The notes under the pieces: generated by a model
Databases searched by the model: none
What the model was told of the DNA's origin: nothing
What the model saw: the letters and a program-made list of their open reading frames with translations, nothing else
Shown here: positions 1 through 12,989 of the stretch, one piece after another
Numbering within the stretch: the stretch's first letter is position 1
Layout: every line of letters starts with the position of its first letter
Assembly (NCBI GenBank): GCA_016802295.1
Contig: JAESIW010000020.1
Span: 6,238,147 to 6,285,279 of the forward strand
Source: Brachionus rotundiformis
Taxonomy: Eukaryota; Rotifera; Eurotatoria; Ploima; Brachionidae
DNA: 47,133 nucleotides
Direction: 5' to 3'
Translations under genes and position numbers: made by a program

Positions 1-1039
1 TCTATCAAAAATTAATTTCTGTTGAGAGAATTTAAAAGAAATGTAGTTTTATTAAACCATAAAATTGTAATCTTGGATTTTAATTCAACTAACTATTAAA
101 CCTTTGGATCGGTCTAGGTATAATCAACAGTTTAATTAGACTTAATTACATGTTTTTGATGAAAATTTTTAATAAATTAAAATTCGGAATAGTAACTGAA
201 GTTTACAATTTGTTTATATAGAAATTAGTCACACTTTATGGGTTTTTATTTCATCATAAAGCTTAATACAATCGAAATCAAATGATATATTTAATCAAAA
301 AATAAAAAATAGGATTGTCTATCTTAAACAAGTTTAAAATTTATTTTACATTCAATTTGTATTATTTTAATAAATCATGGTACTCATTTTGTATTATTTT
401 GATGCCACATAATACTCAGGTAAAACTGTAAAATTGGTTTAACAAATCGATTTCAATCGATTGGCAGAATAAAAAACTTTTAAAAGGCATATTGAAGTTT
501 ATGATCAAATTAAAATTTTTAGAATCTTTTTAATTGAAAAATTTAATGCAGAGATAGATTTTCATGAGTAACAGAAAATGTTAAATCATGGTCGAGTATT
601 GTGCAAAATTCTGCATACATTAAATCTTTGCAGAAATTTGCAGACATTAAAAATTAAGTTTAACATTGAATTTTTACTTTAAAAATGTGATTCTGCAATA
701 AATTTTTCAGTCGAAATATATAAAAACATATTTTAATAATAATTTTTGAGCATGATCATTTTAATTTGATCATAAACCTAAACTTGTCTAAATTAATCAA
801 ATAAATTAAATATTTTTGAAAATTTAATGAAAAATCAAACTGAAATTAATCAACAGATAAAATTAATTTTTTCTCGTATAATATTTTACTTAAATATTGT
901 TTAACTAAACAAGAAGAAAGTTCTTAAATATTCTTTTTCTCAAATATAATTAAAAATATGTTTACGATAATCAAAATATTCATCTTAATTTGCTCATATA
1001 ACTTTAAAATCTTAAATCTATTTAAAAAATAATATAGCG
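1..1039. other. A+T-rich non-coding stretch, probably intron of the KLHL gene
   Basis: No convincing coding exon is visible on either strand. The minus-strand BTB exon to the right ends in a donor site, so this stretch is most simply the start of its first coding intron, with BACK and Kelch exons expected beyond the left edge. That is inference from the domain order of the family. Confidence 0.5.
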
Positions 1040-1099
1040 CTAGAAAAAAATAAAAAATTTTGATCTAAATTTATTTTGAAGCAAGAACAGATTATTTAC

Positions 1100-1489
1100 T
1101 TGTAAGAGACACGCCGCTGGTAAGACCGTTTGGACAGTTTTTTCGTCTACTGTAATCTTGGAAGTGTAACAAAAGTCAATTAAGATTTCCATGGCGTTCT
1201 CGTCAATTTCTCTAAGAGTAATCTCGTTTTGCTTCGACTCGGCAAGCTCGTTGGTAAACATGGCTCTGAAGTAAGGTGACGAAGCGCACAGGATAATCTT
1301 GTGTGCCTTTATCCGAGAAGTTCCCACATTTAAAATGACGTCACATAAAAAGTCATTCGTCCGTCTCAATTGATTTATTTGGTCAAGAACTGACTTTGAG
1401 TGTCTGTCTGATATTTTGGTCAATTTGGGCCTGGTTGGCGAACAGTCTCTTATTACGTCCATTAATATTGGCCTCAATTCATTTGTCAT
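1100..1489 (-). CDS. KLHL20/diablo-like BTB-Kelch protein, first coding exon (partial)
   Basis: This exon encodes the N-terminal 130 residues of a BTB/POZ protein. Residues about 35-130 form a BTB domain with the family signatures LCDVIL, KAHKIILCASSPYFRAMF, ELAESKQ and VLPAACLLQ. The wording is closest to KLHL20 and Drosophila diablo, which are substrate adaptors of Cullin-3 ubiquitin ligases; BTB binds Cul3 and dimerises, while Kelch repeats bind substrate. After LLQ the frame meets GTAAAT, a good 5' splice site (minus strand, 1099 to 1094), in the same place where vertebrate homologues continue into BACK. The extra in-frame codons beyond it are therefore intron. The ATG at 1489 is the first in frame and leaves a 34-residue leader. 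BACK and Kelch exons must lie left of base 1. Family is secure; the exact paralogue is inference. Confidence 0.9.
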
Positions 1490-4400
1490 TTTCTTTAAGT
1501 CATTTATCTAAATGTAAAATTTTCTCTGATGAAAAAATGTTAAGCATAAAAAATTCATATTAAAATCTCTAAATATTAATATACTTTCACTAAAGCTATG
1601 GGACCCTGTATTTTGAATCAATCGCTTGCAAAATTTAATACTAAATATTTTATGATTAATAATTATAATTGCAAAAAAATTTATGAATTTTAAATACCTT
1701 GCTTTAGACAGATTAAAAATCAGCTTTGAATAAGATTTTTAAATGAATTTTTATCAATACTAAATTTCCTATGCATGACTTTATTTAATTGACCTAGTCG
1801 CTCAATCAACCAAAGTGCTTATGAATAAAAAATAGACAAATTGGATAAATGTTGACCAAAGACTAAACAGCACCAGACTAATTTTCATTTTAAAAATTTA
1901 TTGAAAAACTTTTAAGAATTCAAGGTTTATTATTATTTTTATTAATATTTTGAATTCAAGAACTAGATTAGTAATGACTATTGATTTGAGGAGAAAAAAA
2001 ACCAAACAACCCAAAAAAACATAACCTAATTACTCATGTTTTTGCATCTTGGCAAAATTATGAAATGATACAAAACTTAAGATTTGAGTACCGCATCAAT
2101 CTCATTCATTTAAATGAGAATTCAACTACATTTTTATAAACTTTGAATATTATTATCTTAAAAATGCTCTTCATTTGATTTAAACAAACAAAAATGTAAA
2201 TATTACGCAATTTTGTAACATTTCGATTTATCGATAAGATAATTTTTCTCAATGAGCTCTAGCAGCATATAATTAATAGGCATAAAGGAATTAATGGATA
2301 AAGATAAAAAAACATTACAGCACCTAGATATATGCTCTTAGATATTTGTGCTTAGGTCTTGTTATTTATAAGCTAAAATTACGCAATAGAGCTTAATCAA
2401 GTTTAATCTAGAGATATTTTGGGATATATCAAAGGTTAGATTGAAAACTCATCGAATAAATTTTTAGACGAAAAAAATTTGTTTTTAAATTGGCCTTAAA
2501 ATACATAAACTAATTATAAATTTGGTTCAATTGAACCCTAGTAAATCAATATTATTATTTAATTTAGCCTTTTTTTTATAATTTTTAATGAAACATAAAA
2601 TCAGCACCTAATCCAAGCGAACTGAAACCATGATTTTTTCATCGACCCTCCATAACAACTGATTAAATAGAAAAAAAATTTTATTTTATTTAAAAATATT
2701 TATTTATAAAGTGCTTAATCTACAAAGCTTGTTAAGTTATGCGGCAAATTGTCACTCTTTTCTTTAAAAAAATATTTTATGCTTTTTAGATCTGAATGCT
2801 AGCTATTTAATATTAATGAAGTATCATGAGTAATTAATAGAGCCATTTTGGCTAAATAACTCCAAACCAGACGTGTTCTAACTTAAAACTAGTCTCTTTT
2901 TTATCAAAGAAATCTTTGCTAATAAAAAGTAATTAACAATTAAGTTTTTATTCATGGTTAAAAGTATATTTATTTTCAATGTTTGATATAGACTTTTTTT
3001 TTGGTAATTATCCCAAGTTGTCACATATTTTAAAATAAACTAAATACACTAGAAAATAATTAATCCTTTTAGTTAAGATTAGACAAAAATTAGAATTCGT
3101 TCATAAGTGTTCTTTGGTCAAAGAGCTCTATCTTTTCGTGATCCATTTTGGAAATTGAGTCTTTTCTTAATGAATTTTTAATTAAAATAAAAAAATTGAT
3201 TTTACTTGAGATCAAAAAAATTCTTTATAAAATAAATTATATTTATCTTTTAAACAATTTATCATGGCAAATCTTCCATTTGTTTTATATACGGTCGTAA
3301 AAAGTTAACAAGTCATTTAACAAGCTCACGACACTTAATAAATATTTGAATAAAAGAGAAATTTAACGAATTGAGGTTAATGATCACATATAATGAACAT
3401 GATCAAAAAAACAATTTTAAAAATAAGTCTTAAGTATTTTTTTTTGATCAAAAAAATTAATACAGTCACATACTAAGAATAAATTAGAAAATTTATCTAA
3501 AAATTGTACAAAATGAAATGAAGTAATATTTTTTCGCTTATCTTATAATAAGAATATTTAAAATCTATCAAAATTTAAAAATAATATCTAATTACTTTAT
3601 TAGAGTGCAAAAATATAGTTCTTTTAAATTTATGTTTCTAGGTCCAAAAATATATTTTTTTGTTTAAAAATTTTCGCAGTCATTTTATTTATCATATCAT
3701 AATCTAACTTTCACTGGTTTCGCATATAAAGCCTATCTTTAGCTTAACCGCTACCACAACAATATATTTTAGTGATCTTCAAGGCTTTTTCTTTTTGAGC
3801 GTTTTCAATAATTCCGTATATACATTGATAAAAAAACAAGAGTTGTTGTTTTTAATTTTCGAATCTTGGTAAAAGTTTATGTGACCTTTCTGTGGCATTC
3901 GTTTCATAGTTATAATTGTGATTTCAAAATTTGGTAAAAAAGAACAGAAACAAACCTAAAAAAATCCTAAAATATTATTCTTTTAAAACTGGTTATGCAA
4001 GTGTAAAATGGTGCACCATACTTGAATCAACTGTATACTAATGATGATCAGAATCTCCACAAAATCTGTATTGCTTTTCCCGAATGCTGAAAAATGGAAC
4101 TATTTATTATATGGAATCAGTTTAAGAAATATTATATTTTTAAATTTTTTAGTTTGCTGTTTTATTTGCCAAAATCTGCAAAGCTTTACTCAAAGTCTTG
4201 AAAAAAATAGAAAAAATGTGAACTAAAGATAAATGTATATAAATTTGAAGATAAAATTTTGAATTTCTTATCGTTAAAATTTGTTCATGAATTAAATTTT
4301 ATTTTCCTTCCCTGTGTTCAGTGTGAGATTCATTTTATTTTTGTTTATTTGTCAATAAACTGGTTAAATGTTTATTTTATTATCGTTTGTAAGGATTCGA

Positions 4401-4582
4401 TAAAAAAAATTAAATATTCTTTGACTATCTTGCCTTAAGTTTAAGCAAATAAAACTATTTAGGACAAGTCTTAGATACAAAAATATTATTTATTACTAAT
4501 GGAAAAATTTTTAATATTTGTTTTTTTTATTAATTAATTGAAAAAGTTTCAAAAACGAAAAAAATTTATTTGTTGTATGGTT
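1490..4582. other. A+T-rich intergenic region
   Basis: About 3.1 kb between two minus-strand genes. The 5' UTR and promoter of the BTB gene must lie at its left end. Only short ORFs occur, such as 61 codons at 4041-4226 on the plus strand; it is rich in homopolymers and has no recognisable domain. I see no RNA gene, transposon protein or clear repeat. Confidence 0.5.
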
Positions 4583-5536
4583 TTAATTTTCGATTGGAAA
4601 AAAATTAGAAAAACTTAAATTATAAAAATAACTCCAAATTTGACCAAAATTTTTCGAAGTCGCATAAGCAAGTATGACGGTATTGTTTTTTTTTGTCAAA
4701 CTACTTACATACTTAGGTGATTTTACATTATTCATAAAGTAATATTTGGCAATTTGTTTTCCCTTGATATTTAATTTTTTTGCCAGCATACCAACATATA
4801 CATCTTCAAACTTGAACAGAGGTGTATGCAAAGACACTTGGTAAAATTTTCCAGCTAAGTCCAAACTCACAAAGTATGCTACACCCAGTTGATATGAATT
4901 GAATCTAGTCCGATTATACTCGCTTTCCGAAGCATAAAATTTGGAATTTTTGTTCCTGATCACATTAGGGGTGATCAAGTAATAGCCCATGTATATGTTT
5001 GTCCTCGGTATTGTTAAAAGATATCTTTCCAAGAATGCTGTATTTACCACTGCGTCATCATCAATTTTTAAAGCAAATTTTGCATTTGAACAATATTCAG
5101 ATACCCATCTTAAGCCCATAATGGTTTTTATGGTCAAATTTTTATACGAATCAACAAAATCTTCTTGGACAATGTCTTGGTATTTGACGCTCTCTTCGAC
5201 AATTAGTTTATTTAGAGTTTCGTTTTTGCTGTAGCCTAATAAAAATACAGTTTTGGTCAACTTGAATAATTTGGAATTTCCCCATGTTTGTCTTATTAGT
5301 TGTCTTTCGGCGTAAGCCGTAGGAGACACTTCGACAAGAGCAACTAATAGAATATTTGCACCTCTATTTACTCCACATACAGTACTGGCTGGATTTAAGA
5401 TGAATTGATAATTGTGCGGATTTATTGAACCAGGTGTTTTTTCATCAGTCCGCTTGGTTATAACAATAAAGCAAATTAAAGCAAAAAATAATAATATTAT
5501 TAAAGATAGGATGTTTTTTACTTTTAGAAAAATCAT
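4583..5536 (-). CDS. Beta-1,3-galactosyltransferase-like enzyme (GT31)
   Basis: A complete intronless gene of 317 codons for a type II Golgi membrane enzyme of family GT31, which transfers a sugar (Gal or GlcNAc) in beta-1,3 linkage onto glycoprotein or glycolipid acceptors. Residues about 8-27 are one hydrophobic anchor followed by a short stem. The catalytic domain shows RQLIRQTWG near residue 75, the metal/UDP-binding triple aspartate in KIDDDAVVN (D159-D161), and the conserved EDVYVG acidic motif (E244). The reading frame extends upstream to a TTG, but the first ATG is at 5536 and puts the anchor at the N terminus as expected. TTTATT at 4565-4570 (AATAAA on the minus strand) lies just after the stop. 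Length is typical of B3GALT enzymes. Donor and acceptor specificity cannot be read from sequence alone. Confidence 0.92.
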   Translation of the reverse strand: MIFLKVKNILSLIILLFFALICFIVITKRTDEKTPGSINPHNYQFILNPASTVCGVNRGANILLVALVEVSPTAYAERQLIRQTWGNSKLFKLTKTVFLLGYSKNETLNKLIVEESVKYQDIVQEDFVDSYKNLTIKTIMGLRWVSEYCSNAKFALKIDDDAVVNTAFLERYLLTIPRTNIYMGYYLITPNVIRNKNSKFYASESEYNRTRFNSYQLGVAYFVSLDLAGKFYQVSLHTPLFKFEDVYVGMLAKKLNIKGKQIAKYYFMNNVKSPKYVSSLTKKNNTVILAYATSKNFGQIWSYFYNLSFSNFFPIEN

Positions 5537-5563
5537 TTTTAAGACATATACGCTTTTAAACAA

Positions 5564-7370
5564 AAAATCATTTTTATTAAATTATTTTCTATTAATTTGC
5601 ATTTTATAAGAGAAAAAATATTAAATTTTAAAATTAAATTCTAATTTAATAAGTTTAATTTTGAGTAAAATCTTCAAATAAATAATCATTTATATATTTT
5701 AGCAGATGAAAAATAATAATTTAAAACAAAAGTATTGATGATCGATTGTGTGTGATTGTTCAAATATATAAAAATATTTTATATTTAACTAAATGGTATC
5801 AGGGCTTTGGATTCAGTTTTCTTTATGAAAAAAACATGTTGAAAAAGTGTTTTTAATTTAAATAAGAGTTATGCTTTGAATTGTAAAATATTGAACGTAC
5901 ATATGAAAAAAACTTGTAAATATTTTTGTTTAATTTTTTTAATGATTAAATAGACAATTTAGACAATTTAAAATAATAGTAATTTTAGGATTATAGCTAG
6001 TGTTTTTTAAATAAGAACCAATCATTTGGTAACAAAATGAAAATTTTACTATTTCAGTAATTTCAAAATTAATACTTTACTTATTAAAAATTATTTTATA
6101 TCTATTTTAAAAGATATAAAATAATATGTCTTCTCAAATATTCAATTATCTAAAAAATTAATTTTTATTCTTTTAAATATCTGACTTGAATTTTCACTCA
6201 TAAGTTTAGTTTCCTCGAAAATAGGTTTTGTTAAATTTGGTAAAAATTAAAAAAATAGACCAGAAATTAGTGGTAAAATTTGTTTAGCAAGCTCTGTAAA
6301 TGCAAGATGGTACAACATTCATTAATAATAACACTCTGGTAAAACTGCAAATATAAATTTGGACAAAGTTGGCTTTGGTGCATTTTGCAGAGTCTCTACA
6401 AACCATTAACAGATTTTAAATATTGATGCAACTTTGTAGGTTGCATTAAAAGAAAGTGTAAAAACCTCTAAAAAAAAAGTTAACTTTTCTACCATTAATT
6501 TCCATCTTTTATTTTCTACCAAATTTCACAAAATACAAGTTTTACTTTTCTACTAATTCCTTTGGTGTCGTCTTCTCTGAACTTTTTACCAGAAATTTAA
6601 AATCATGGACTAATTAGATGAGATCTAACAAGAGGTGTATAAAATATTCTTAATGAGTCAATAATCAATTTATTGAGACTTCTAATCATCAAATGCAAAC
6701 TTCTCTAGTTTCTAATTCCTCTCTTTGCTGCACCTGAATTTTGTGTTCTTTGAAAAACTTAGCTACAACTTTATCGATCTGTACCAGGACACTACAGAGA
6801 AAAATGTTTCTAAACTTATCAAATTTTGGTATAAATAAACGTTCCAAATATCATTTAAAGGGTTTATTTATCATAGTTTCTTACAAATTAACTAATAAAC
6901 TTTTGAGCTCAAACTTAATAGTTCGCCAGCATTTAAAATTTTTAGTTCAGTTTTGGTCTAAACTTAGAATGTCTGAAATAACAATATTAGAAAAGATGAA
7001 ACAGAGAGCACCTAGGAAACCACTTGGCAAAGACATATAAGATACAAAGATTGAATGAAAGAAATGAGGCTGACAACACTTGTATTAAAAGAGATGCTCA
7101 AAATATTGACTCATATAAAAAAAAATAAATTGGATTAATTTACAAAATATTTGTTACTACTAATCTAAGAATTCAAAATAAAAATCAATACAAAAATTTA
7201 ATTTTTTGCTTAAGATAGAGTTATTCAAGAGATTTAAAGACAATTCTTTCAAAATTCTCAAGTAATATGACAATTTGGTAAATAAGATACCAATTTAAAA
7301 AAAAAGTTAAAAAGTTTTATTTATTTTTTAATTATGAGATACAATTGAACTAAAAAGTATAATTTAAAAT
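5564..7370. other. A+T-rich intergenic region
   Basis: Holds the 5' flank of the galactosyltransferase gene and, at its right end, the 3' flank of the next minus gene (TTTATT around 7317, i.e. AATAAA on the minus strand). A 99-codon plus-strand ORF at 6741-7040 has no ATG at its start and no recognisable domain, so I do not call it a gene. No repeats or RNA genes recognised. Confidence 0.45.
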
Positions 7371-8255
7371 TTAAAAGCATTTCTCAATTTGTGTCCATTT
7401 TTTCTCATTATTTTGTTGGTATTGTGTTTTCTGTTCTTTGTACAAAAGAGTTACATTTAGAACATCTTTTATAATATTAATCGAATTTTTGCCAAATTTA
7501 TCTTCCAAAATATCATTTCTAATCCAAAAGCAATTGATACCCTGACTCTCACAATAGATCATAGAATACCTGAAGCGATTGGCAAGACAAAAATACGCGC
7601 AAATATTGGCTCCAAAATACTTTGAGTAATTGTCCCATAGCGCTAAACCATTAAGTTTAGCAACTGAGACACATTCATCAGGTGGTTGCTGGTTTACTTC
7701 ATGAATTACTATACTTGGATAATATTTGCTTAAAACATTTTCCAATATCCAATAATCAGCAAAATCAGTATCTATGCTTAAAAGATCAAAATGAGAATCT
7801 ATCTTGAACTTTTGGAAGATTTTTAATACATTCATATGAGTGATTTTTATCATTTTAACATTTAATTTGAAATTATGACTATTAAAATCAAATGATATGC
7901 CAGTCCATTGAAAATTTTCTCTCAAGTATCTGGTATTGGACTCTGTACCATCACCAGATCCTATCTCTACATAGCTTCCTTGAATATTTTGAAAGAATTG
8001 GTTTAAAATTTCCTGGATAACTCCATCTTCGCCATTTTGGGAAAATTCTTTTGCCTCACTTGCTTCTAACTTTTCATATAAATTTATCAAACGCTTTCTT
8101 AAATGTTTTTCGGACGATTTGGTTATACTGATTTTTTCAATAAACGCGAATTTTGGACTTTTAACTAAATTATTTTGCTGGGTCCATAAAAAATATGAAA
8201 AATAAATAAATAAACCTATGAAAAAATAAGAAAAAAAAATTGTTTTTATCTTCAT
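7371..8255 (-). CDS. FkbM-type methyltransferase-domain membrane protein
   Basis: A complete single-exon gene of 294 residues. Residues about 5-24 are a hydrophobic N-terminal anchor, suggesting a type II membrane protein with its domain in the lumen or outside the cell. The soluble part resembles the FkbM/Methyltransf_21 fold: SQNGEDGVIQEIL (72-84), the SAM-binding-like loop YVEIGSGDGTESNTRYLRE (95-113), DLLSIDTDFADYWIL (157-171) and IVIHEVN (182-188). Animal members of this group include Star-like proteins that bear the domain without proven methyltransferase activity, so the substrate is unknown. The glycine-rich loop here (EIGSGDG) is intact, so cofactor binding is plausible. The ATG at 8253-8255 is the first in frame. 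There are no introns and no co-oriented close neighbour. Confidence 0.8.
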   Translation of the reverse strand: MKIKTIFFSYFFIGLFIYFSYFLWTQQNNLVKSPKFAFIEKISITKSSEKHLRKRLINLYEKLEASEAKEFSQNGEDGVIQEILNQFFQNIQGSYVEIGSGDGTESNTRYLRENFQWTGISFDFNSHNFKLNVKMIKITHMNVLKIFQKFKIDSHFDLLSIDTDFADYWILENVLSKYYPSIVIHEVNQQPPDECVSVAKLNGLALWDNYSKYFGANICAYFCLANRFRYSMIYCESQGINCFWIRNDILEDKFGKNSINIIKDVLNVTLLYKEQKTQYQQNNEKKWTQIEKCF

Positions 8256-11200
8256 TTTTTGAAATATTCTTTTATATAGATCTCAGATTTTTTCCAAGTA
8301 AAATGAAATATAATGATGGTAACTAAAATTATGGATATGCTATTGGGAAAAGTTCTAATGCAATTAGACACTAGTTCACTTTTTTTCATACATTATTTTA
8401 TCGAATTTGTTTTTAGAGTTATAAATAATTAATTTAAAAAAAAATTAATTTTATAAAAAAATTTAGAATTTTTTATGAATTTTATTTTATTCTCTGAATT
8501 TTAAAAAAAATAAAAATCGATTTCTTATAATTTATCAAGATTTTAATTTATATTTTTGATTGAAAATTCAATTTACCAAGTTAAATAAATTAAAATCTTT
8601 GGTCATTTAACATCGATTAATTAATTAGCTATTCCAGTCTTTGATAAAAAATGGGAAAAATTTCATGGTTTCATGGTTTTTTGGGGATAGAATTGGTGTT
8701 TATTTTTCCCAATAAATATAAAAAAAAAACATAAAAAATCACATCTAAGAAATTTGACCAAACACAAAACATTATTTTAAATTACTCGTTCTAGTTATCA
8801 TAATTTACATGAAAGAACCATTTCTTATCACAAATTCTATAAATTACCAGAAAGAGCAAAAGTTTGGAAACCCTTATTTGTCATTGAATGGCATTTTATT
8901 CTAACATGACTCCATTCAACTACCATTTCCTCAACCAGCAAATTTTAATGATTTTTTTTATTAAATAATAAGTCACAAGAGGGTAATATAATTATTTTAA
9001 ACATAATATTATTTATCATACAATTTAAAAGACTTTTAAATTTTAGAAATAAACTAATCAAACGATTCAAAACTCCTATTCTCCAAAATCTTTATAAAAC
9101 ATATAATTAATATAATAGTTATATAAAATCGAAATTTTTATAAAATTTAAAATTAGGAATCAATTTTTTTGATGTGTAATTAAGTTTAATTGAATGAAAG
9201 CGAATACAGATCTTAATATTTAATGAAGTATTTTAATTTTATACAAGTTTTGAGTATTGAATAGGAATTAAATAAAAATTTTTTTTCAACATTCAATTTT
9301 TCATTTAAAATCAAAGAATATCAAGAAATAAATAATCTGGCAACAAAAAAATTATTTTCATATTTGATTTAAAAAGTAAAATTAGTCATAACTCTTAATG
9401 ATGGTAAATAGCGATAAAAAAATATTATGTCGCCAAAGGAAAAAAATTTACATAAATAATAATTTTATTTTTATATTTAGAAATTTAAATAGACAAGCGA
9501 TATTTTTTTTAATTTATAAATTTTTAAATTAATTACATATTGTATTAGTTTAAATAGACTTTTTGTTAATTGTTGCTGGAGGAATAGCTTGATAAAAATT
9601 CCTAATTTGCCTAAATAAAATTCATACATTGTTCGAAGATCAAAAATTCATTTTTAATTTTTTTTTACAGCCAAGTTATTCTTATTCAAAATTAACAATT
9701 AACTTTATAATTTTTAGAAAAAAATTAGTTACACAATCATTCGATCAGAAACTAAAACTGCATGCCTCAAATTAAATTTATTCAATGCTTGATTTGAAAA
9801 TTTCTAGATAAATATTCGCATATAGAATTATTTGTTATCACAACAAAAACCTTGTTAAAATAATTTATTGTAATTTAATACTTCTTAAAAGTTAATTTAA
9901 TAAAAACTTTATTTTTCCCTATCAAATTGTTTACTTTAAAAAAATAGTTTTCATATTTTCAAAGTTAAATAAATAATTGTATCGGATTCATCATTCTAAT
10001 GGAAACAAAGAAGTTTTATCTCACTAAAATTCCTTTAAATAAAAAAAACAAAACTTTTATCTAAAATAGATAATAAACTATTTGGCTCTTGTTTCATGGT
10101 TTCATTGTTAAATATCTTTATTGATACTAAGTGGCGCTTCATTTCCAAAGATTAGAAAAATAATTTAATAAGTTTTAAAAAAAAAAACTACCAAGCAATC
10201 TGCAATAAAAGCAATAAATTTATTTGCAATGAAAATAAATTGTTTTGGTTGCGGATCGACGAGTTTCTACAATTGTTTCCACTTCATCTAAATAAAAAAA
10301 GGTGAAATAAAAAGACTTAAACACAACTTAAAATATTTCGAATTTTTAAAATTTATCTATTGCGTACTAAAAAAATTTTCAGTATTTCCTTAAATCCCGT
10401 TCGATTAAACCTAAGCCCTATTTAGATGCAAAATCTTCTTTTCCTAAATCCTCCAAATCTATTTTCGTTTCAAGACCCCGTTTTTTCCTAAGTACTTAGC
10501 TTAAAGTATTAAAGTCATATTAAAATAGATAACCTTAAAGGTACTCAATTGTTTAAAAGATAAGCCTCGTTTGCTACAAATAACAAAAAATTATCCAAAT
10601 CACCTTAAGCGTCTCTAACCATCTTTTTCTCATAAGTTTTCTTATCACCAATTATTTAAGATTGTAAATATTTATAAGCTTATTTAGAGAGCAATTAATT
10701 ATTTTCTAAGTTCGACTTTTGGGATTTTTAGATCTGAAGACCGGTATACAGGAAAAATTTAATTTTAATATAATTTTAAAAGTAAAGATAGTCGAGTAAA
10801 TATATTTAGATGAATGATGTAAAGTAGTTTGGTTTTTTTTGAATGCATATTTGTTTGATTTTAAGATAAATTATGATTTAAAATCACATCGATGAATCTA
10901 AAGAGCAGTGCTTTTAGACAATAAAGATCAATTTAGATTTTATTAAACTAATTTTTTCTAAAATATTTTTATTTGGAAATATTTTACCAATAATATAAAA
11001 TAAATAATATAAATATAAATTTTTTTATTGAGGATGAAAATGATGTCATAAAATAAGTAATAAATTGGTATAATTTTTTTTTCATTAATAAGTGATTATT
11101 TGAAATGATTTTGGAAAAAAGTAAAGGAATAATTCTAATTAATTAGTAGCTAAAATTTCTACTATTTTGCTTCATTGATATGCCTTTCAAGAAATTTTTT

Positions 11201-12626
11201 AAGGAAGAATTAAGCAGTAGATAATACTAAATTTTTATTAAATGTTTAAAAGGATATTTTTTTTAAGACATCATCATAAAGAAAGAATAAAAAGTATACA
11301 TTTTTGAATTAAAAAATCTTTTTTGGAGAGTTTTAATTATGTTTTTTAGCTTTCCTTATCTAAATAGATGTTTATTTATTTAATTTAATTACTTTGAGTC
11401 AAGGATATTTCTAATATTTATGATTTTCTTTACAAAAATTATATTAATGTAAAATTAAAGTAATTTTTTTTTATTCTTTAAGAGCTAATAACAAAATAAA
11501 AATGACATATCGCCAAATTAATATGATCTTATTTTTAATTAACTTATTATATTAGGAGTGTCCTTATGTTTAAGTTTTTAAATTTGCCGAAAATTTGTTG
11601 GATTAATGATCAGTTTTTAATGTAACCAATTTTATTAACTGGGTAAAGCCAGTAAGTTATTAGAGTATTAAAAAATTAAGGGTCAGCTTAAGAGATTTTA
11701 AAGATTTTTTTTTAATTTTAGCTTTGGTTCTAAGGAGCAAGAATATATTTTTTTGAAAAACAAAATTCCATAAGTAGCTTAAACATATTCTATTAAATAC
11801 TTCATTGATTGTCACCGCTAGTGTCAGGGTAAAATTATTCTTAAGAAAAAGCTCTATAAAGCAGGCGTTAGAAAAATTTAAAAAAAATTAAATAAAAAAT
11901 AAAGTTGAAAAAAATGAACATGCGAAATAAGAACAAAAAAATTTCTCATAAAAAGGAGCTCAATTTTTCATTTGTATTATTCACAAGTTTCTCTACATTT
12001 TTGAACAATATTATTGATCGTTTGCTCTACTAAGGATCGCTGCAAGATATTTTTACTGATACAATTTTTTTAAGTTTAATAAGAATTTTTACCCTATTTC
12101 TTCGGATATAAGTAACCACAAATATAAGAAATTTGTTTCTTTTTAAATCAAAAACTGTCCCTTATTCGAATTATTTATTTACAAAAAATGTGTGCTGTTT
12201 AAAAGAAAATTCATGAATCATGTCTAGTCTAAAACATGCATTTTACTTGTCTCTAATAGAAGAAAAAAAAGTCAAATTTGAGTCACATTCCGAATAGAAG
12301 AAATCCCCTGATGACCAAACTTTCTTATATTTGATGAAATACGGTACATGGACAGAAAAAGCAGGGATAAAGAGGCAAACTAGTGTATAACTAATACTAG
12401 CCCTCAATCAATTCGTTGCTAGTAGTTCGTGTTTACTGTTAGCATTGTTTGCAGTAAGACGACTTTTAAATCAAAAGTAAAAGAAAATAATCTAATGTTA
12501 CAAAAAGAAGTGAATGAATTTGGGCTGGACTAAAACTGTATTAATTATTTATTTAAGTTTGAGTTTAAGTTCCATGGATTAAAGTATATATATAAAATTA
12601 AAAGAAATAAAAAGAAAAAAACACAA
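8256..12626. other. Long A+T-rich gene-free region
   Basis: About 4.4 kb with no ORF of note on either strand and no recognised transposon motif. The sequence is dominated by A and T runs. It separates the FkbM-like gene from the next small ORF. I see no tRNA cloverleaf, satellite or CRISPR-like array. Confidence 0.5.
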
Positions 12627-12989
12627 TTATTTATAAAAATCTATCTTTGAAAGATCATTTAATAAATCATAAAATTTAAAGCAAGCTAAGTTAAATTCCA
12701 TATTTAATTTGATTTCGGTCACAATAAATTTAATTGAATCAACTAGATCATGATTTTTTTCGATAAATAAATGATCGATCATTGCTAGAGAAGTCTTTAA
12801 ACTATAGTCTATTACATCAATGTGAGTTTTTTTGTCCGCATTATTTAGTTGTTTACAAAAGGAGGTATTTTTCTGATCAAACTTTATATAGTTATCGCGA
12901 AGGAAAGTCAAGATATTCCAACAAAATGAGCTATTTTTTAATTGCTTTAAGAAGAATATCTTCTGTCTGATGTTAAGTTGTTCAGCCAT
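12627..12989 (-). CDS. Uncharacterised 120-residue helical protein (possible terminal exon)
   Basis: I do not recognise this protein. The ATG at 12987-12989 gives 120 residues. The frame stays open upstream, with protein-like sequence, to about 13060, where a CACAG followed by G could be a 3' splice acceptor (minus strand, near 13048). It may therefore be the last exon of a longer gene. The product is predicted mostly alpha-helical, rich in Leu, Ile, Phe, Lys and Asn, with five Cys and no signal peptide or membrane segment. The low-complexity bias common in non-coding DNA here is absent, which favours a real gene. There is no close neighbour on the same strand. Existence as a gene is moderately likely; function is unknown. 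Confidence 0.45.
   Translation of the reverse strand: MAEQLNIRQKIFFLKQLKNSSFCWNILTFLRDNYIKFDQKNTSFCKQLNNADKKTHIDVIDYSLKTSLAMIDHLFIEKNHDLVDSIKFIVTEIKLNMEFNLACFKFYDLLNDLSKIDFYK

Noticed and set aside
4041..4226. 61-codon plus-strand ORF
   Set aside because: Hydrophobic and low-complexity, typical of open frames in A/T-rich DNA; no conserved motif.
6741..7040. 99-codon plus-strand ORF
   Set aside because: It lacks an ATG at its start and is Leu/Lys/Asn/Phe-rich with no domain; no splice or neighbour support.
10380..10620. Slightly C-richer stretch in the 8-12 kb gene-free region
   Set aside because: No open frame, motif or repeat unit could be found in it.
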